Shown piece by piece: positions 42,721 through 54,645 of a stretch of 64,000 nt of DNA; position 1 is the first letter of the stretch; every line of letters starts with the position of its first letter. The DNA lies in the NCBI GenBank assembly GCA_012861695.1, contig JAAOOA010000589.1:124001-188000 (forward strand). Direction: 5' to 3'. This stretch comes from Trematomus loennbergii (lineage: Eukaryota > Chordata > Actinopteri > Perciformes > Nototheniidae). Position numbers and translations under genes: made by a program. The notes beneath the pieces were generated by a model, which worked only from the letters and a program-made list of their open reading frames with translations, had not been told where the DNA came from and did not search any database.

Positions 42721-45700
42721 CTAAGGTACAGAATCTTTGCTAGCTCCACCTGGGCTAACTCCACTTGTCACCAAATTACGAAGTAGTTTGCGCCGACCAG
42801 CCTGGTAGTCTTCTTCATCAACATTGACCAATAGTTTTATAGCTTCGTGGCCAACAGCCTGTTTTAAGGAATCTGTGATGAAGACCCCTTTAAGGGCCTC
42901 AAGCAATGATCCGTTGATGTAGTCCCTCCAGAAGGCATCCAAATAGGTGAGCTCAGAGAACTTGATGTCACAGATGATGGAACCCAAGTCTCGGGATTTG
43001 AGGATAGTGTTTGCCTGGTTGAAACGCTCAAATTGGCGCTCCACTGCCTCTTGCTTGTTGGAGAGACGTTGCCCTGAAGTGCAGACTCATGCTGGCAATA
43101 TTCAGCACGAACCCGGAGGCGGATATCTGAAGGAGGAGAGCACAACGTAAAGTCAATAAGATCATCAAACAAATCTGCTAGTGATACTCTACAAGGCTCT
43201 ATGTGGACAATGCTCATTTAGTATTTTTGCGTAAGCACGGAAACAAGAGCAATCTCTCCAAACATCTGGCCAAAAGGCCTCATATTTAGACGGAGAAATG
43301 CACAGTTTTTGTTTACCTTTACTTGTAGCTCTGTCGCCCCAATTACGTGTAAAGTGGGAGAAGTACTCAGATCTTGTACTTGAGTAAAAGTAGAAGTACC
43401 AGAGTGTGGTTCTACTATGACTACTTTTACTTTTTGAAAGTAAAAGTATTCATTGTGCAGATTGGTCCATTTCAGAATAATATATATGATATGTTTTATA
43501 ATGATTGATCATGAAAGTGTTCTCAAAGCTGGTAAAGGTGCAGCTAGTTTGAATGACTTTGTATACTGCAGGGTAGCTTGTGAATTTACTCCAGGTGGAA
43601 CTAAAGTCTGATTTAACACTTGATTATATTTCATCATTCATCCAGATCTGCAAAGTAATTGAAGATATTACGTACATGTAGTGGAGTAAAAGTACCATTG
43701 GGGGAGTTGTGGTGGTAGATGTCTTTTAGACTCGGTTCAGATTTTTACACCACACCGGTTTAAACCATGGTCCCCCATTTCCCTCTCTGTCACTGGGAAA
43801 CAGAGCTTTCTGTTGATCGCTCTCCTCACAGGTAAACTAGTGACCTGGCAACATGGATGGAGGTGAAGCGACTACAGGGTGCGTCTGCTGGATTAATATT
43901 GTCTACTTATTTGTCAGATAAACCATCACTTCCTCAAATTCAATAGTAGCAAACACCCAGGCGGGCTACTAGCTGATCACCAACTCCAACTTCCAGTGAT
44001 TGATTTGAATGGTGTTTACAGCAGAAATAACCAGAGGTCCGAGAACACACCTTAAAAGTGAACCAACACCGGCACAAACGTTGAACTTTTTATGCTGTTT
44101 GGACCAATTGTCAGGGGGTACATCTCAATTGACAGAGTTGTTACGACTGTAGCATCTCACTTTCCCATCAGAGCAGTTCCAATCGTCAGGTGTTACAATT
44201 CGGGGGACAAGCTACAAGTCGTGGAGCTTGACCAAAGAACGCTTGTACCAACAGTTTTGTCCTTCACTATTAGGAAAAAAGGTGTGGTGTGACATTGCCA
44301 TGTTAGCCTTTGACTTCATGTCAACATTTATGTTTGTCACAGTACACCTAAGATCTAATGACATGCTATTGATATCTACACTATTTCCGAGTAGTAAATG
44401 TAGTTGTCCAGTTAACACCAATATTCATATGGAAATCTTAGTGGTATTTATTAAGCAAATAAAAGATCATCATCAAGCACTTTCTCCAAACAGCTGCTAT
44501 TTATCTGACTGAAAGAAGCAATTTAAGTTTGTCCAGTTAAGTGTGGTGAATAAGTGACAGAACACAGAATGTTCTTTTAAATAATAATTAAAAGTTAAAC
44601 AGATGTACTTTTGCAGTGTTAGTTACATTAACTCTAATATAAAAGCAAAATACACTCTAGTACTCTGGGTCTCAACAGCCGTTTAGATACTTCTGAACTT
44701 CACGTAAAATAAAACTATAATAATGAACCTTTGAAAGATAAATTTAAAAAATGTTGCATATAAAAAGTGCACTGGTCACAGCGGACAGCGGTTGAAGCAG
44801 GCTGTCCATCAGCTGCAAAAAGAGCAGAAGCTCCGTTAAGGATTCTTAGGAGACTTTGTGCAGCGGTGCAACTATCCCATCATCAATATAAGATATTGGT
44901 GGGAAATTAATGCAACTCTGGACAGAAATACTTTTTTTGACATTGCAGAAGCTTATCGAAATGATGCCACGGCGACTGTGTGTCGCACTTAAAGGGCCCA
45001 TGTCATGGCCATTTCCACTGATCATAATTCCATTGTTGAGGTCTACTAGAATAGATTTATATTGTGCATTTTTCCAAACTCACATTGGTTTCTCAAACAG
45101 CATCTCTCCAAACTCACATTGGTTTCTCATACAGCATCTCTCCAAACTCACATTGGTTTCTCATACAGCATCTCTCCAAACTCACATTGGTTTCTCATAC
45201 AGCATCTCTCCAAACTCACATTGGTTTCTCATACAGCATCTCTCCAAACTCACATTGGTTTCTCATACAGCATCTCTCCAAACTCACATTGGTTTCTCAT
45301 ACAGCATCTCTCCAAACTCACATTGGTTTCTCATACAGCATCTCTCCAAACTCACATTGGTTTCTCATACATCATCTCTGTAAACTACGTGTATCACTGA
45401 ATTTCACTCTCTGCCTTTAACGGCTCGTTGTAGCTCCCAAAGCTCCAGCCCCCACCCTCCCTGTGAGCACAGTGTGCTCTGATTGGTCGGGACGTTGTGA
45501 ATCGCGCTGAGCTCCGTGGAGGTGTCGTTTCCTTGTTTAGGATACATAGCGAAACACAGCCAAACTCATCCTGAGCACACACAAAGTCACAGCCGAAGTA
45601 AAAACAATAAGTGTGGCTTGATATTGAGTAAGAAAAAGGTTGATAAACGCTGTGAGAATGGGTCTGCAGAGAGAATTTCGCCGCGATCCCAACTGTCTGT

Positions 45701-47134
45701 TATCAGCCTGCAGCCAGGGAGGAGAAATCAGCTGAGCTGCCTGCTCCCTGCACACAGATGTGTGTGTGAGGAAGTCCGTAGATTGGTCAATTTGGACCAA
45801 TCAGCGGGGGCTTAACGTAACGGCTCCGCGGACGTAACGGCTCCACGGATTGGTCCATTTCGTTCCGGGTACGGCTTGACATCATGCCGTATCCGGAACG
45901 AAATGGAAGAATCAAATGGACAATGACGTATCTCCAACGAGGCGTTTTGGGGAGGTATTTTCTGTGTTAGAGTTTTACTCGCTACAGGGTGTACTTTGAG
46001 GGTTTGTGACTCTGCTCACCGTTTACATGCAAAAACCTTCATAACACACAAGGGGACGGCAATAACCGGAAAAGCATGACATGGGCCCTTTAAAGCTAAA
46101 AGCGTTCCCACAAAATATTAGAGTGGCATCTTTTGTTGGACGGGCATTGTATATTTGAGGTATTGTGTGTAGATACAAGGCTAGGCTACTGCCTGACTCA
46201 CTGCTGTGATTTCCTCCGATTATGAAAAAAGGAACACACGTTGTCGGGATAGTTACGCTCCAGGTTTTGCAATGATGCCGACATGGCGTCGATATGAAGG
46301 CCACTTTTTGCCTGCAGAGTTTGCATGTTACGTTGTGGGGCTCGTCCTTTAAATGCTCAGTAAGATCCCACACTTTGGATTTCCTGCCCGACAAGATTAC
46401 CTTAATGACCAGGCACAGCTCTGTATGAAGTCTGAGGGGTTTTCCGGCTGACGTTTCTTTTCTTTCTTCGACTAATAGACTGATGAAAAATTAGTCGACG
46501 AACATTTATTTCGCCGACTAACGTTCAGTCGACTAATTGGGGGCAGCCCTAACTTTAATATACACACACAGGTTACTCAGAGTAGCCAGGTCACACTGTT
46601 AAACATATAATGCGTTTACATGCACTGTAGTAACATGGTCTACTTCGTGTAATTCTAAGTTACACTCGGACTGGTTGTAATTATTATAAATTACAAGGAT
46701 GCATCGCTGCATTAAAATCCCTCCAGGAAATATCAAATGTCTCTAATCCCTAACCATGACTCCTGTAACCCGGTTCTCTTTTAAAAAGAAAACATATATA
46801 TATATAATATATAGTATACTGAAAAATAACAATTGTTACCTACTTATTTAAGGCATGTAAAAGGGTTGGTAACTGTTGCTTTAAAGTAAGCAATGTCACT
46901 AGACAGGTCTTATTTTGATGTATTTGTCAACATATTCATGAGGCCTTCTCTGTGTTGTGTTTCCCTTTACCACATGTTTGCTTCTCTCTGCAGTCAGCTG
47001 AAGAATGACTTCTCTTCCGTTTGCGGTTTGGTGCAGGAGGAGCTGGCTTTGTTTGGGGGGGGCCAACGTGGGGTCCTGACGGGGAACAGCAAATGACTGG
47101 TTGTGGACCTAGAAAACGATATCTCAGTTACTTG

Positions 47135-47166
<32 letters not shown>

Positions 47167-49488
47167 TACAGACAATAGGCTTGTTTGAGACGAGCTGCGG
47201 CTCGCCTCGAAAGTAGACGAGAATAGCCGATCGCAGCCGGGGGAGGTCTCAAAAGGCTCGCCTGAAGTCGGACAGCTCGGAGTCGGCTTCTTCCTCTTCT
47301 TCTTCTCTCGGTTTTTTGGCGGATTGCAAACAACTTTAAGGTGCATACCGCCACCTCCGGAGTCGGCTTGACTCGGTTTGCATTTATAAAGAATGCACAA
47401 ATGTGTTTAATCGTTAATGTCAGATATGTACTAAGTAAATACATTTGTTCCTGCTCAAGATTAGATTCAACTTTATTGTTATTGCACAGATTACAGGTAC
47501 TGAGAAAAGCAGTTTAGCTTCTAACCAGGAGTGCATAAAGCAGTAAAGTGAAAAGTAATGTACACAATCTACAGAATAAAATATAGAATGAATTGAATGA
47601 TGAATAACAGTGAGGGGTATGAATACACTAGATATACACAGTAGCCTAGCCTAGTATGAACAGTGTGTTGTATGAATATGCTAAGATATATAAAGTATGA
47701 CAACGGTAAGCAGTGCAAGTATAGTATAAAATATATAGATATTAATGTAATGATGATAAACATTGTGGAACAATGATGAAAAATGTGAATGGAAGTGGCG
47801 ACGTAAAACTGACACAAAAACAACACACTTTAGCCGAGCCAATGGAGAGTTTCATCCCAGCACGGGGTAAAAACCACCAATGAGCGCTCAGCTCCAGATA
47901 CCAGCGAGTCGTTTCCCATCAAGCATTTCGCTTCCGCAGCCCGTAGAGAGAAACTGAGCCACCGCGCCGCGCCTCGCTCTCAAGTCTGGGGCGTCTTTGT
48001 CCCACGAGATTTCAACGTCTCATGTAGGCGAGCCTCCAGAGCAAGTCGGACAAAATGACTAACCATCATGCAACGCACTAGCAAGACGTTGATCGCAATT
48101 GCGCAGGTCTGCGCAGGTCTCGCTCGTCTCAAACAAGCCTATACATACAGACAGACAGACAGACAGACACACACCTGTTCTTCTGTGAGGCGCAGTGTCC
48201 TTGCCCTGCACCACTCCTCTGGGTGAAATGTAGCGCACTGATGTCTCTTCCAGGTACTTGTCCACAGGGTCCGGGCACACTGATGAAAGCAGATGATTTA
48301 AAATTGCAGGCCTTATCATCACACAGAAAGCAGAGACATTTTGGCCCAAAAACTACATTTTGGTGGTGCCATGACGACATAAGTAGTCACTTCAGACCAA
48401 TACAAACCAACATGTTTATTAAGTTATTTATAGTCAAATGTTATGCACAAGACAGTAAGATTATTCAACTTTTTGAAACCAATAACAATAAGGTGCCATA
48501 TCCACTATAATTACTACTTTTTTCCGATTGCTTTCCAGCATCTACATTGCAAGCCTTGGCAAAGCAGAATCGCAGGACCTCGCATGTCCCTGTGGACAAG
48601 TATGAAAAACCCTCACAAAATATGTGGCCTACAGACAACAAACATGAACACGGAATACAGTTCACTAAGGTAACTTAGGCAAAGGCTAAATACAAGCAAC
48701 AAACACTTGAGCACACTTTAAAAAGGAAAGGAGAAATGTACAATTGTTTCTCCCAATCCTGTATTTTGGAGTTTAAAATACACCCTTCATTTCCACTGAT
48801 ATGTATTTGAAGTCTTGTATGATCATAGTATTTACATTGCATTACTCACCAGACTGCCGTTTCCGGAGTGTGACGTACGGCAATAGGTCATGGCGTGTGA
48901 TGATCCTTAGAAGCTGTAGAACATGTCGAAAGTTGGTTTCATCACAGCGACCCTGGCGCTCAAGGGCCAGCAGGAAATCCTTTCCACTCCTGATGCCACC
49001 TCGCTCATACTCATCAATCACGTCAACAAAAAGGAATGACAGTACCCTGACATCACGATGGGTAAGCTGTGCTCCAACTATGTCAAACATGCGGTGGAGT
49101 GAGTAGAGCCCATGGGAGTTGTCCACAGCTTCCTCAGGCCATGGCTCCAAGCTTCCATCTCTTCTGGAGAAGCTGGACTTGGTGCAGGAGGCCGAAACGT
49201 TTCTGCTGGCTCCCTCCCCGCTGGCTGCTGCAACACCAGAGCAGCCCGCCCTGCCGCACAGGGCTCTGTGATCCAGAGGCCTGGCAGTGGCACTGCTCTG
49301 ACTTGAGTCCAGCGGATTGCCCTGAATGTGATGCCGGGCCTGCTGAGCAGAGGAGTTGTGAGCAAGCTGGGAGGAATGGCAGCACTGGGAACCTGTTGCT
49401 GCTGTGATGTCATCTCAGGGCCCAACGATGATAAGGGATGTTGGAATCCCAACAGCCCCTGCTGTCTTTGAATGCTCCAGTTGACGAG
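42721..49488 (-). CDS. dedd: Death effector domain-containing DNA-binding protein (DEDD), three exons, two apparent one-base lesions
   Basis: DEDD is a nuclear/cytoplasmic apoptosis and cell-cycle regulator with an N-terminal death effector domain. Exon A (acceptor at 49489-49490; about 49488-48850) encodes GLYSLHRMFDIVGAQLTHRD, LSFLFVDVIDEYERG, FLLALERQGRCDE and LQLLRIITRHDLLPYVTL, the conserved DED. Exon B (48279-48175) encodes CPDPVDKYLEETSVRYISP. Exon C (43126-42721) encodes DIRLRVRAEYCQHESALQGN, FERFNQANTILKSRDLGSI, FWRDYINGSLLEAL and the stop. Donors and acceptors are canonical and phases fit (A/B within a Val codon, B/C within Asp). Exon C has a one-base loss near 43061-43066, after GNV. 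The DED frame has no upstream ATG unless one base is restored near 49150. Intron 2 (~5 kb) is full of TEs. It is either a gene with sequencing indels or a recent pseudogene. Confidence 0.88.
43186..43700. mobile_element. Truncated copy of the nested hAT composite (in dedd intron 2)
   Basis: 43186-43350 matches 15224-15415 (CTACAAGGCTCTATGTGGACAA, GGCCAAAAGG, GCTCTGTCGCCCCAATTACG), and 43351-43700 matches the nested Tol2-like MITE at 15420-15780. Both layers are present in the same order, so the nesting predates this copy. Outer termini are missing. Confidence 0.85.
43701..44985. other. dedd intron sequence without recognised features
   Basis: AT-rich; short frames only. Confidence 0.5.
44993..46089. 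mobile_element. Complete piggyBac-like MITE with TTAA duplication, in dedd intron 2
   Basis: The inverted ends AGGGCCCATGTCATG / CATGACATGGGCCCT are exact over 15 bp and flanked by TTAA (44989-44992 and 46090-46093). 1097 bp. It contains a 34-bp minisatellite (45074-45375), a 21-bp-arm hairpin around 45857-45907 (CCATTTCGTTCCGG...), and a short tandem ACGTAACGGCTCC. A second, disrupted copy is at 49858-51694. Confidence 0.92.
45074..45380. repeat. 34-bp minisatellite, about nine copies
   Basis: Unit CTCCAAACTCACATTGGTTT plus CTCATACAGCATCT, nearly perfect in all copies. As 34 is not divisible by three, and the unit has no stop in any plus frame, all three plus-strand frames are open across it, producing three overlapping artefactual ORFs (157, 112 and 118 codons). 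The sister MITE at 51.57-51.61 kb carries only one unit. Confidence 0.95.
46170..46552 (-). mobile_element. hAT (ZBED-type) 5' fragment with BED-finger peptide, copy 2
   Basis: The minus strand begins near the GGGCTGCCCCCAATTAGTCG terminus (about 46534-46552) and encodes SGRKSKVWDLTEHLKDEP followed by CKLCRQKVAF, the first half (W and C-x2-C) of a BED zinc finger. The second half and the transposase are lost. It is homologous to 11590-11966. Confidence 0.75.
46560..47130. other. No feature recognised apart from a short (TA)n run
   Basis: TA-rich stretch at 46797-46816. No coding evidence. Intron of dedd. Confidence 0.5.
47136..48172. repeat. (CAGA)n microsatellite split by a TIR element
   Basis: CAGA/CATA repeats at 47136-47174 and 48143-48172 flank the 47175-48142 element. 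The exon B donor of dedd (minus strand) directly adjoins the right half (GTGTGTGTCTGTCTG). Confidence 0.9.
47175..48142. mobile_element. TIR element inserted in a (CAGA)n microsatellite, 11-bp flanking repeat
   Basis: The 21-bp inverted ends ATAGGCTTGTTTGAGACGAGC are exact. The flanks ACATACAGACA (47164-47174 and 48143-48153) are identical over 11 bp. That would fit a Mutator-like 9-11 bp duplication, though the microsatellite background weakens it. The interior includes an antisense LINE 3' tail (about 47455-47560, AGATTCAACTTTATTGTTATTGC). 968 bp, in dedd intron 2. Confidence 0.8.
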
Positions 49489-49499
49489 CTGTACAGAGA

Positions 49500-49857
49500 G
49501 GGGGGGGTCGCATAGAATTTTACAAACACTTCAGAGAACTGTTACCATGGGTGGACGTCATCATTTATCAATAACAGTATACAGCTGCAAAAACATACCA
49601 GGTTTCCCAAGGCTCTATTAGGTGCATTCAGCATTTATGATTATTCTTTCATGAAATAAAGATTCAGATAAATGGAACACAATCTCAACATAATGCAGAG
49701 ATGGGCAACTTGTTCATGAAGGACACAATTGTTAAGTCCAGAATTGGTAACAGGGTCCTGGTATTGTGCAGCAGGGTTTCCTTGCAAACTTAATTTCAGA
49801 CTGACACTTTACTGGGCTGGAAAATCGAAATAAATCTGTATAAATAAACGGTCTGCA
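49500..49857. other. No feature recognised
   Basis: Dedd upstream intron or flank; G8 run at 49501-49508 gives the polypyrimidine tract of the exon A acceptor on the minus strand. Confidence 0.4.
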
Positions 49858-51694
49858 GAGTCAAAAACCCTCAAAGTACACCCTGTAGCGAGTAAAACTC
49901 TAACACAGAAAAGACCTGTCTATGCTGTCCCAAAACGCCTCGTTGGAGATTTCTCTTTTTCCATTGTTTGCTTCCTGGGTTCTGTGACGTGTGAACACCC
50001 AAATCAACAACAAATGACCGGATTGGCCCAAATGGACCAATCCGGAGCACCTCACACACCAGGATCCCTTGGCTAACTAATGTGGCTTTCACACCAGCGC
50101 TGTTCCCATTCTAGATCCGTGCTAGAGCTTTTCTGGTTCAGCTCCGGTTTCCCTTTTCTGCTCCCGCTTTGTTCACACCGCCCAGAGCTCGACTGGTGCT
50201 GCCGCAGCTGCGTCATACGTCACTGTTTACATCGCTGATTTGCTCCCTAACGGCGCTCACAACAACAACGGGGACTGCGTCGGGTCGATGATCGTGTTGC
50301 TTTTAATCATACGAAGCCAGATTAAATTAAATAACGACTTCTCCAACCTTATACTTTTCTCCAGAGTGCCGTGGTTCATTGTTTATTAATGTTTCATTTA
50401 CCGACCGCTGCAGTGCTGGCTGCTCTTCAACGGGAGTATTCTCCCGTTAGCTCCGGGTTAACTCACACGGCTCTAAAGTATTCACTGTCTGACTGTCACA
50501 CAAGCAGCTGATACATATACCCAGTTCCCCTTAAGTGAATGTGTGTCAGTCTGAATTGACGCTGTTTGGCATCACAACGCTGTTATGAAAGTTTCTCTGG
50601 TATAACATGGGTGATGTTAGCATAGCAACCGAAGCTAAACTGACTACTATCCTATTGTGGCATAAGCGTTTTCTACAGGCACATTTTACCGGCGTATTTT
50701 TCATTATGATTCTACTTGTGATAGTCGGACATGACAACCTGTGCAGCCCATGTATTGATTCCATCCGATAGCTGCTATAATACAAAACAAAACGTCTGCC
50801 TGCTCTCCACAATGATCAATAACAGCGAACGGATGGTCAAAGTAAGGTACAAATAAACAGAATCACACAAAGCCTGGTTAGTGTTGCCTGACTTTATAAA
50901 GTGTTTTTTTTTTATAAGTGTGTGGTTGCCTTCTAGTCACTTTGCTCAGCGCTACTTCTTGTAGGCAGGCATGACGAGACTCTTCAGTCGACCCATGTTC
51001 AGGGGAGGTGGGTTTAGTTTCCTGCACGCCTCGACGTAAGAGAGATTTAAGCGACGCCGCCTCTTAGCTCCGGAGTCTTGCTTCTAAACCGACAACTTTT
51101 TGGAGCTGGAAACGAACCGGATTCCGGAGCTAAGAGGCGGCGCCGCTGCGGTGTGAAGAGGAAAAACCGGTACTTTTCAGGCTCTAGCTCCGAGCCGGCG
51201 CTGAAAACGCGTTGGTGTGAAAGGGGCATGACAGGGAGTCCCCATTGACTTGCATAGAGCTCCCTGAACGCTGGCAATAGACGAGTTGGGATCGTGGAGA
51301 AATGCTCTCCGCAGACCCATTCTCACAGCGTTATAAACGTTTTTCTTACTCAATATCAAGCCACACTTATTGTTTTTACTTCGGCTGTGAGTGTTTGTGT
51401 GTGCTCAGGATGAGTTTTGCTGTGTCTCTCTGTATCGCCGACCCGGAAACCTGTCCACTCCTCGCAGCAGCGAGCCTCGCAACGTCCCGACCAATCAGAG
51501 CACACTGGGCTCACAGGAAGGGGGGAGGCAGGAGCTCCAATAAGCCGTTTAGGACAGAGAGTGAATACACATACTATACAGAGATGCTGTATGAGAAACC
51601 AATGTCATTTTGGAAAATTGCACAATTTAAATCTATTCTAGTAGACCTCAACAATGGAAATATGATCAGTAGAAATGGCCATGACATGGGACCT
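49858..51694 (-). mobile_element. Second copy of the 1.1 kb piggyBac-like MITE, disrupted by a nested element
   Basis: In inverse orientation to 44993-46089. The intact end is at 51694 (CATGACATGGGACCT before TTAA 51695-51698); the other end is truncated near 49858 (CAGAGTCAAAAACCCTCAAA). It differs clearly in its middle and carries a ~1.14 kb nested insertion (about 50090-51232). Confidence 0.8.
50090..51232. mobile_element. Nested TIR element (CTTTCACACCA ends)
   Basis: CTTTCACACCAGCGCTG at 50093 and its inverted partner AACGCGTTGGTGTGAAAG near 51226 enclose GC-richer DNA with further inverted CTCCG/AGCTCCGGAGC blocks (51020-51190, e.g. TTAGCTCCGGAGTC and ATTCCGGAGCTAAGAGGCGG). ATG occurs at both edges (50086-50088, 51230-51232), possibly a 3-bp duplication. 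Harbinger-like by appearance; exact ends are uncertain. Confidence 0.6.
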
Positions 51695-52461
51695 TTAATT
51701 GTTTAATTCATCTCTTTTAAGCCTAAAAGTGTTTCTATCCGTGATATTTTTTTGAAGGCAAGAACTCAAAAGAGCCATCATTTAATTATTATTATTATTA
51801 TATTTACTTATTTTTTATGTACTATTCATAATAGTCAAAACGTTGGGCTGTCACGTCCCTGTTATATAAACTGCACGACTTCTCTTTTTGACCGTTTGGT
51901 TGAGGGGACACTGAAGGAACAATTAACACAAACACAAGTAAAATTAATGATAATGGCTGTTTTGACTAAAATGTTCAGCTAAAGCAAATTTAGCGAGTTA
52001 AACGCTTAGTCGTGTTCAACGCTTCTGCCAATGAAAAAACTCCTAATATTATTGATATTGTTAGACCAAACAACACACTCACTGCAGAACATCAGCTCTT
52101 CAGCAGGACAAATAACAACCTAGAAACGAGCTGCGCGCAGAGCGGAAGTTAGCAATCAAGCTAACGATATATTTTTTTAATGGTTAACAAATGAAAGACG
52201 TCAACTACGTGTGGTCGCTAAAAAAAAAACGCACGGGGAACTGCTGCTGGTCCGTGTTATGCTTTTGCGACTAACGGTAAATAACTCAAGACTTTAGCCC
52301 CTGAGTGTGGCTCTGGGTTTGTTTTGACTGCTCATGGCTAGCCTTAGTTCACGTTGGCCGCCAGCGTGCAGCACTGCCAAGACTAACTTGTGTAAAGCTG
52401 TGTGTAAAGTTAAGTTAAAACTGAAAACAAAAACATTATTCAACGACAAATGTTCATTACC

Positions 52462-52560
52462 TCCTGGTTTGTGGATACTGTTGACGAGCCCGACAATCTC
52501 ACAGTTCGTTAGGTAGCGAAGGCGAAGTTAGCATCCCAGTGTTCATAGCAGAGCTTCAGA
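52462..52560 (-). other. Candidate 5' non-coding exon of dedd
   Basis: On the minus strand ATCCACAAACCAGGAG|GTAATG is a fair donor at 52462/52461, upstream of the good exon A acceptor at 49489. CpG content rises at 52100-52560. This is the nearest promoter-like DNA upstream of dedd, but nothing proves the link. Confidence 0.25.
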
Positions 52561-52954
52561 ACAATGTTCCGTTTCACCGTTTTGATAAACTACACGATAA
52601 ATGCTCGATATATGTGTCCAGTCTGTTTGTGGGGGCTTATTTTAGGCCGGACATAAAAGTTTGTTGATTGTTTTTGGTCCTCAGACCGATATAGTGGAAA
52701 AACAAGCAGACTTGTTCTTCAGCTAAAATGAAAGAACTTCCAGTTCACAGCGCCCTTCTTCTTCTTTGTTTTTATGGCGGCGACTAAACGGGATTGCCGC
52801 CACCTACTGTACCGGAGTGTGTACAGTCAAGACTGAAATATTTATTTTTAATTATTAAATTAAGGAAAAGGGGAAGAAAAAAATGTATTGTTCAAATATT
52901 TAACATTTAAAGCCGTTTCAATCTGAAGCTGTTTTTCCCCAATCTCTAGCAATC

Positions 52955-54645
52955 ATTTTTAGTTGAGGAGCACCCCAAAAAGGGCTTTAGTTTTCGAGAT
53001 ACCCCTACCCGAGGTAGAACAAAGCACAACCATGTTTTGAAGGGGGGCCCTTTGGCCTTATCCCATGTATATCTGGAAATAATGATCAAAATGTCACTAC
53101 ATTTGTATTAGATGTTCACAGAGAGGTAGGCCTATAGCATACAATAAAGAAAATGATATCAATGCCTCTTACCATCTTTGTAATATTAACACTTAAAGGT
53201 GAGGTATGTAATTTATTTCAGAAACACTTTTTGTTATATTACATGGAATGCTCTTAACATCCCGATAGCAATGAATATATTAAATGCTTTGACAATAAAT
53301 ACATTAAAACATTTCATCTGTGGAAGCCGTAGTACTGTAAAAAGCACGACCAATCATTTTAACCGGCCCGGCTAAAATAACTGGATGGTCTACCTGCCTG
53401 TCAGCCTTCCATCTGTGCACAAACTTATCTCGTGCCCTCATTGGTCATGTGCGCGTCGTGTGTGTTGGAGGAGGGGCTCTGTAAGGAAGTCTGAAGGAAG
53501 AGGCAGATTTTTTCCGGTTGTGTACTTTCAAATTCTAGCGCACTCGAGCTGGTTTCTCCAAAATTACATGCCCCACCTTTAATGAATCATAGGCGGAAAT
53601 GCAAAAGGTATGTTTATACTTTTCTGTCATTTTTTAACTAAAGAGCCCAATCACCGAAAAATGTAATTTATATTTACCAGAGACTGCTATGTTCTCATAA
53701 AAATAGTTATCTTTGACTATTCACTTCAGCCTCTGCTGTCACCAGCCTCTAACAGCTAACCTGCAGCCTTCAGAATGGGGCCCTATGGGTGTACCTGTGT
53801 GAAGGGAAGGACACAGATTAAGAGATCCAGAAATATTATATAACTACATATTATATATAAGAATGATATTTATTATTTTCGTTATTATGATTATGTCAAA
53901 CTTTTTCATTCTTAACACATTGTTTGTTTGTATTTTACATAATCTCTTAATAACACAGTAGATACTGTGATGCCATGGGAAAATGTTCAATTATTAGATT
54001 GGATAAATCAAAGATTAATCAGAAATGAATGATACATGATATAGAGTATTTATACTACACAGGGGTTCTTTGTATTTGTATGTGTGTTATAAAGCCTTTC
54101 GTTGTTGTTGTGTTGTTCATTCAATCAGTGATATGAAGATGACATCCAGCCTTCTATTCATTATTCAATTGTTCTTTAAATATACCTCGTTTTTCTATAG
54201 GATAATGACACATCAGTAATCAAACAGCCCCCCACTCTGCTCCCCTGGCCTGATTTGGCCTTACTGCTGGTCTGATTCACTCATTGGCCGATGATACTTT
54301 TCAGGGAGACATCAGGAATAAAACAGCCTTTGATCAGTTCACCCAGCTTCAGCTTTTGTTTCTATACATTTTGAGCTTTACCCCCAGCGTTAACACTTTC
54401 CTGCACAGCTCTAACCAACATGCAGCATGGCCTGATGCTGAAGAGAGCTGACTCATCATATGTGATGTGTGACGACTAGGCACATAGGTCTAAGTTATGT
54501 GCAAAGCATAGAGACATGGTTCACATTATTGTTCCTGTACACGCCAAGACGAAAGAAACAATGCCTCATTTCCATCTGTAGACTAGTGGGGAACAACATG
54601 GAGCCTGCAGCAGATCAGTCTGATATACTGAAGGAGGACTTTTGA
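52955..54645 (-). repeat. Right arm of the large inverted duplication
   Basis: Reverse complement of 38275-40030 (see there). It holds a TTAA MITE at the same target site, and ends where the 38.28 kb arm begins. After it come ~300 bp of unique sequence, a hAT insertion (54943-55272), and a short further match (55464-55485) to 38190-38215. Confidence 0.85.
53197..53578 (+). mobile_element. TTAA MITE in the right arm, flipped relative to its flanks
   Basis: AGGTGAGGTATGTAA...TTACATGCCCCACCT between TTAA 53193-53196 and 53579-53582. It reads in the same plus direction as 39420-39795 although its flanks are inverted. Confidence 0.9.

Noticed and set aside
44910..45420. Three long overlapping plus-strand ORFs (157, 112 and 118 codons)
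   Set aside because: They are the three frames of one 34-bp minisatellite within a MITE; not genes.
47124..47444. Minus-strand ORFs of 106 and 90 codons with CLSVCLSVCLS tails
   Set aside because: They run through a TIR element into the (CAGA)n microsatellite; the tail is just the repeat.
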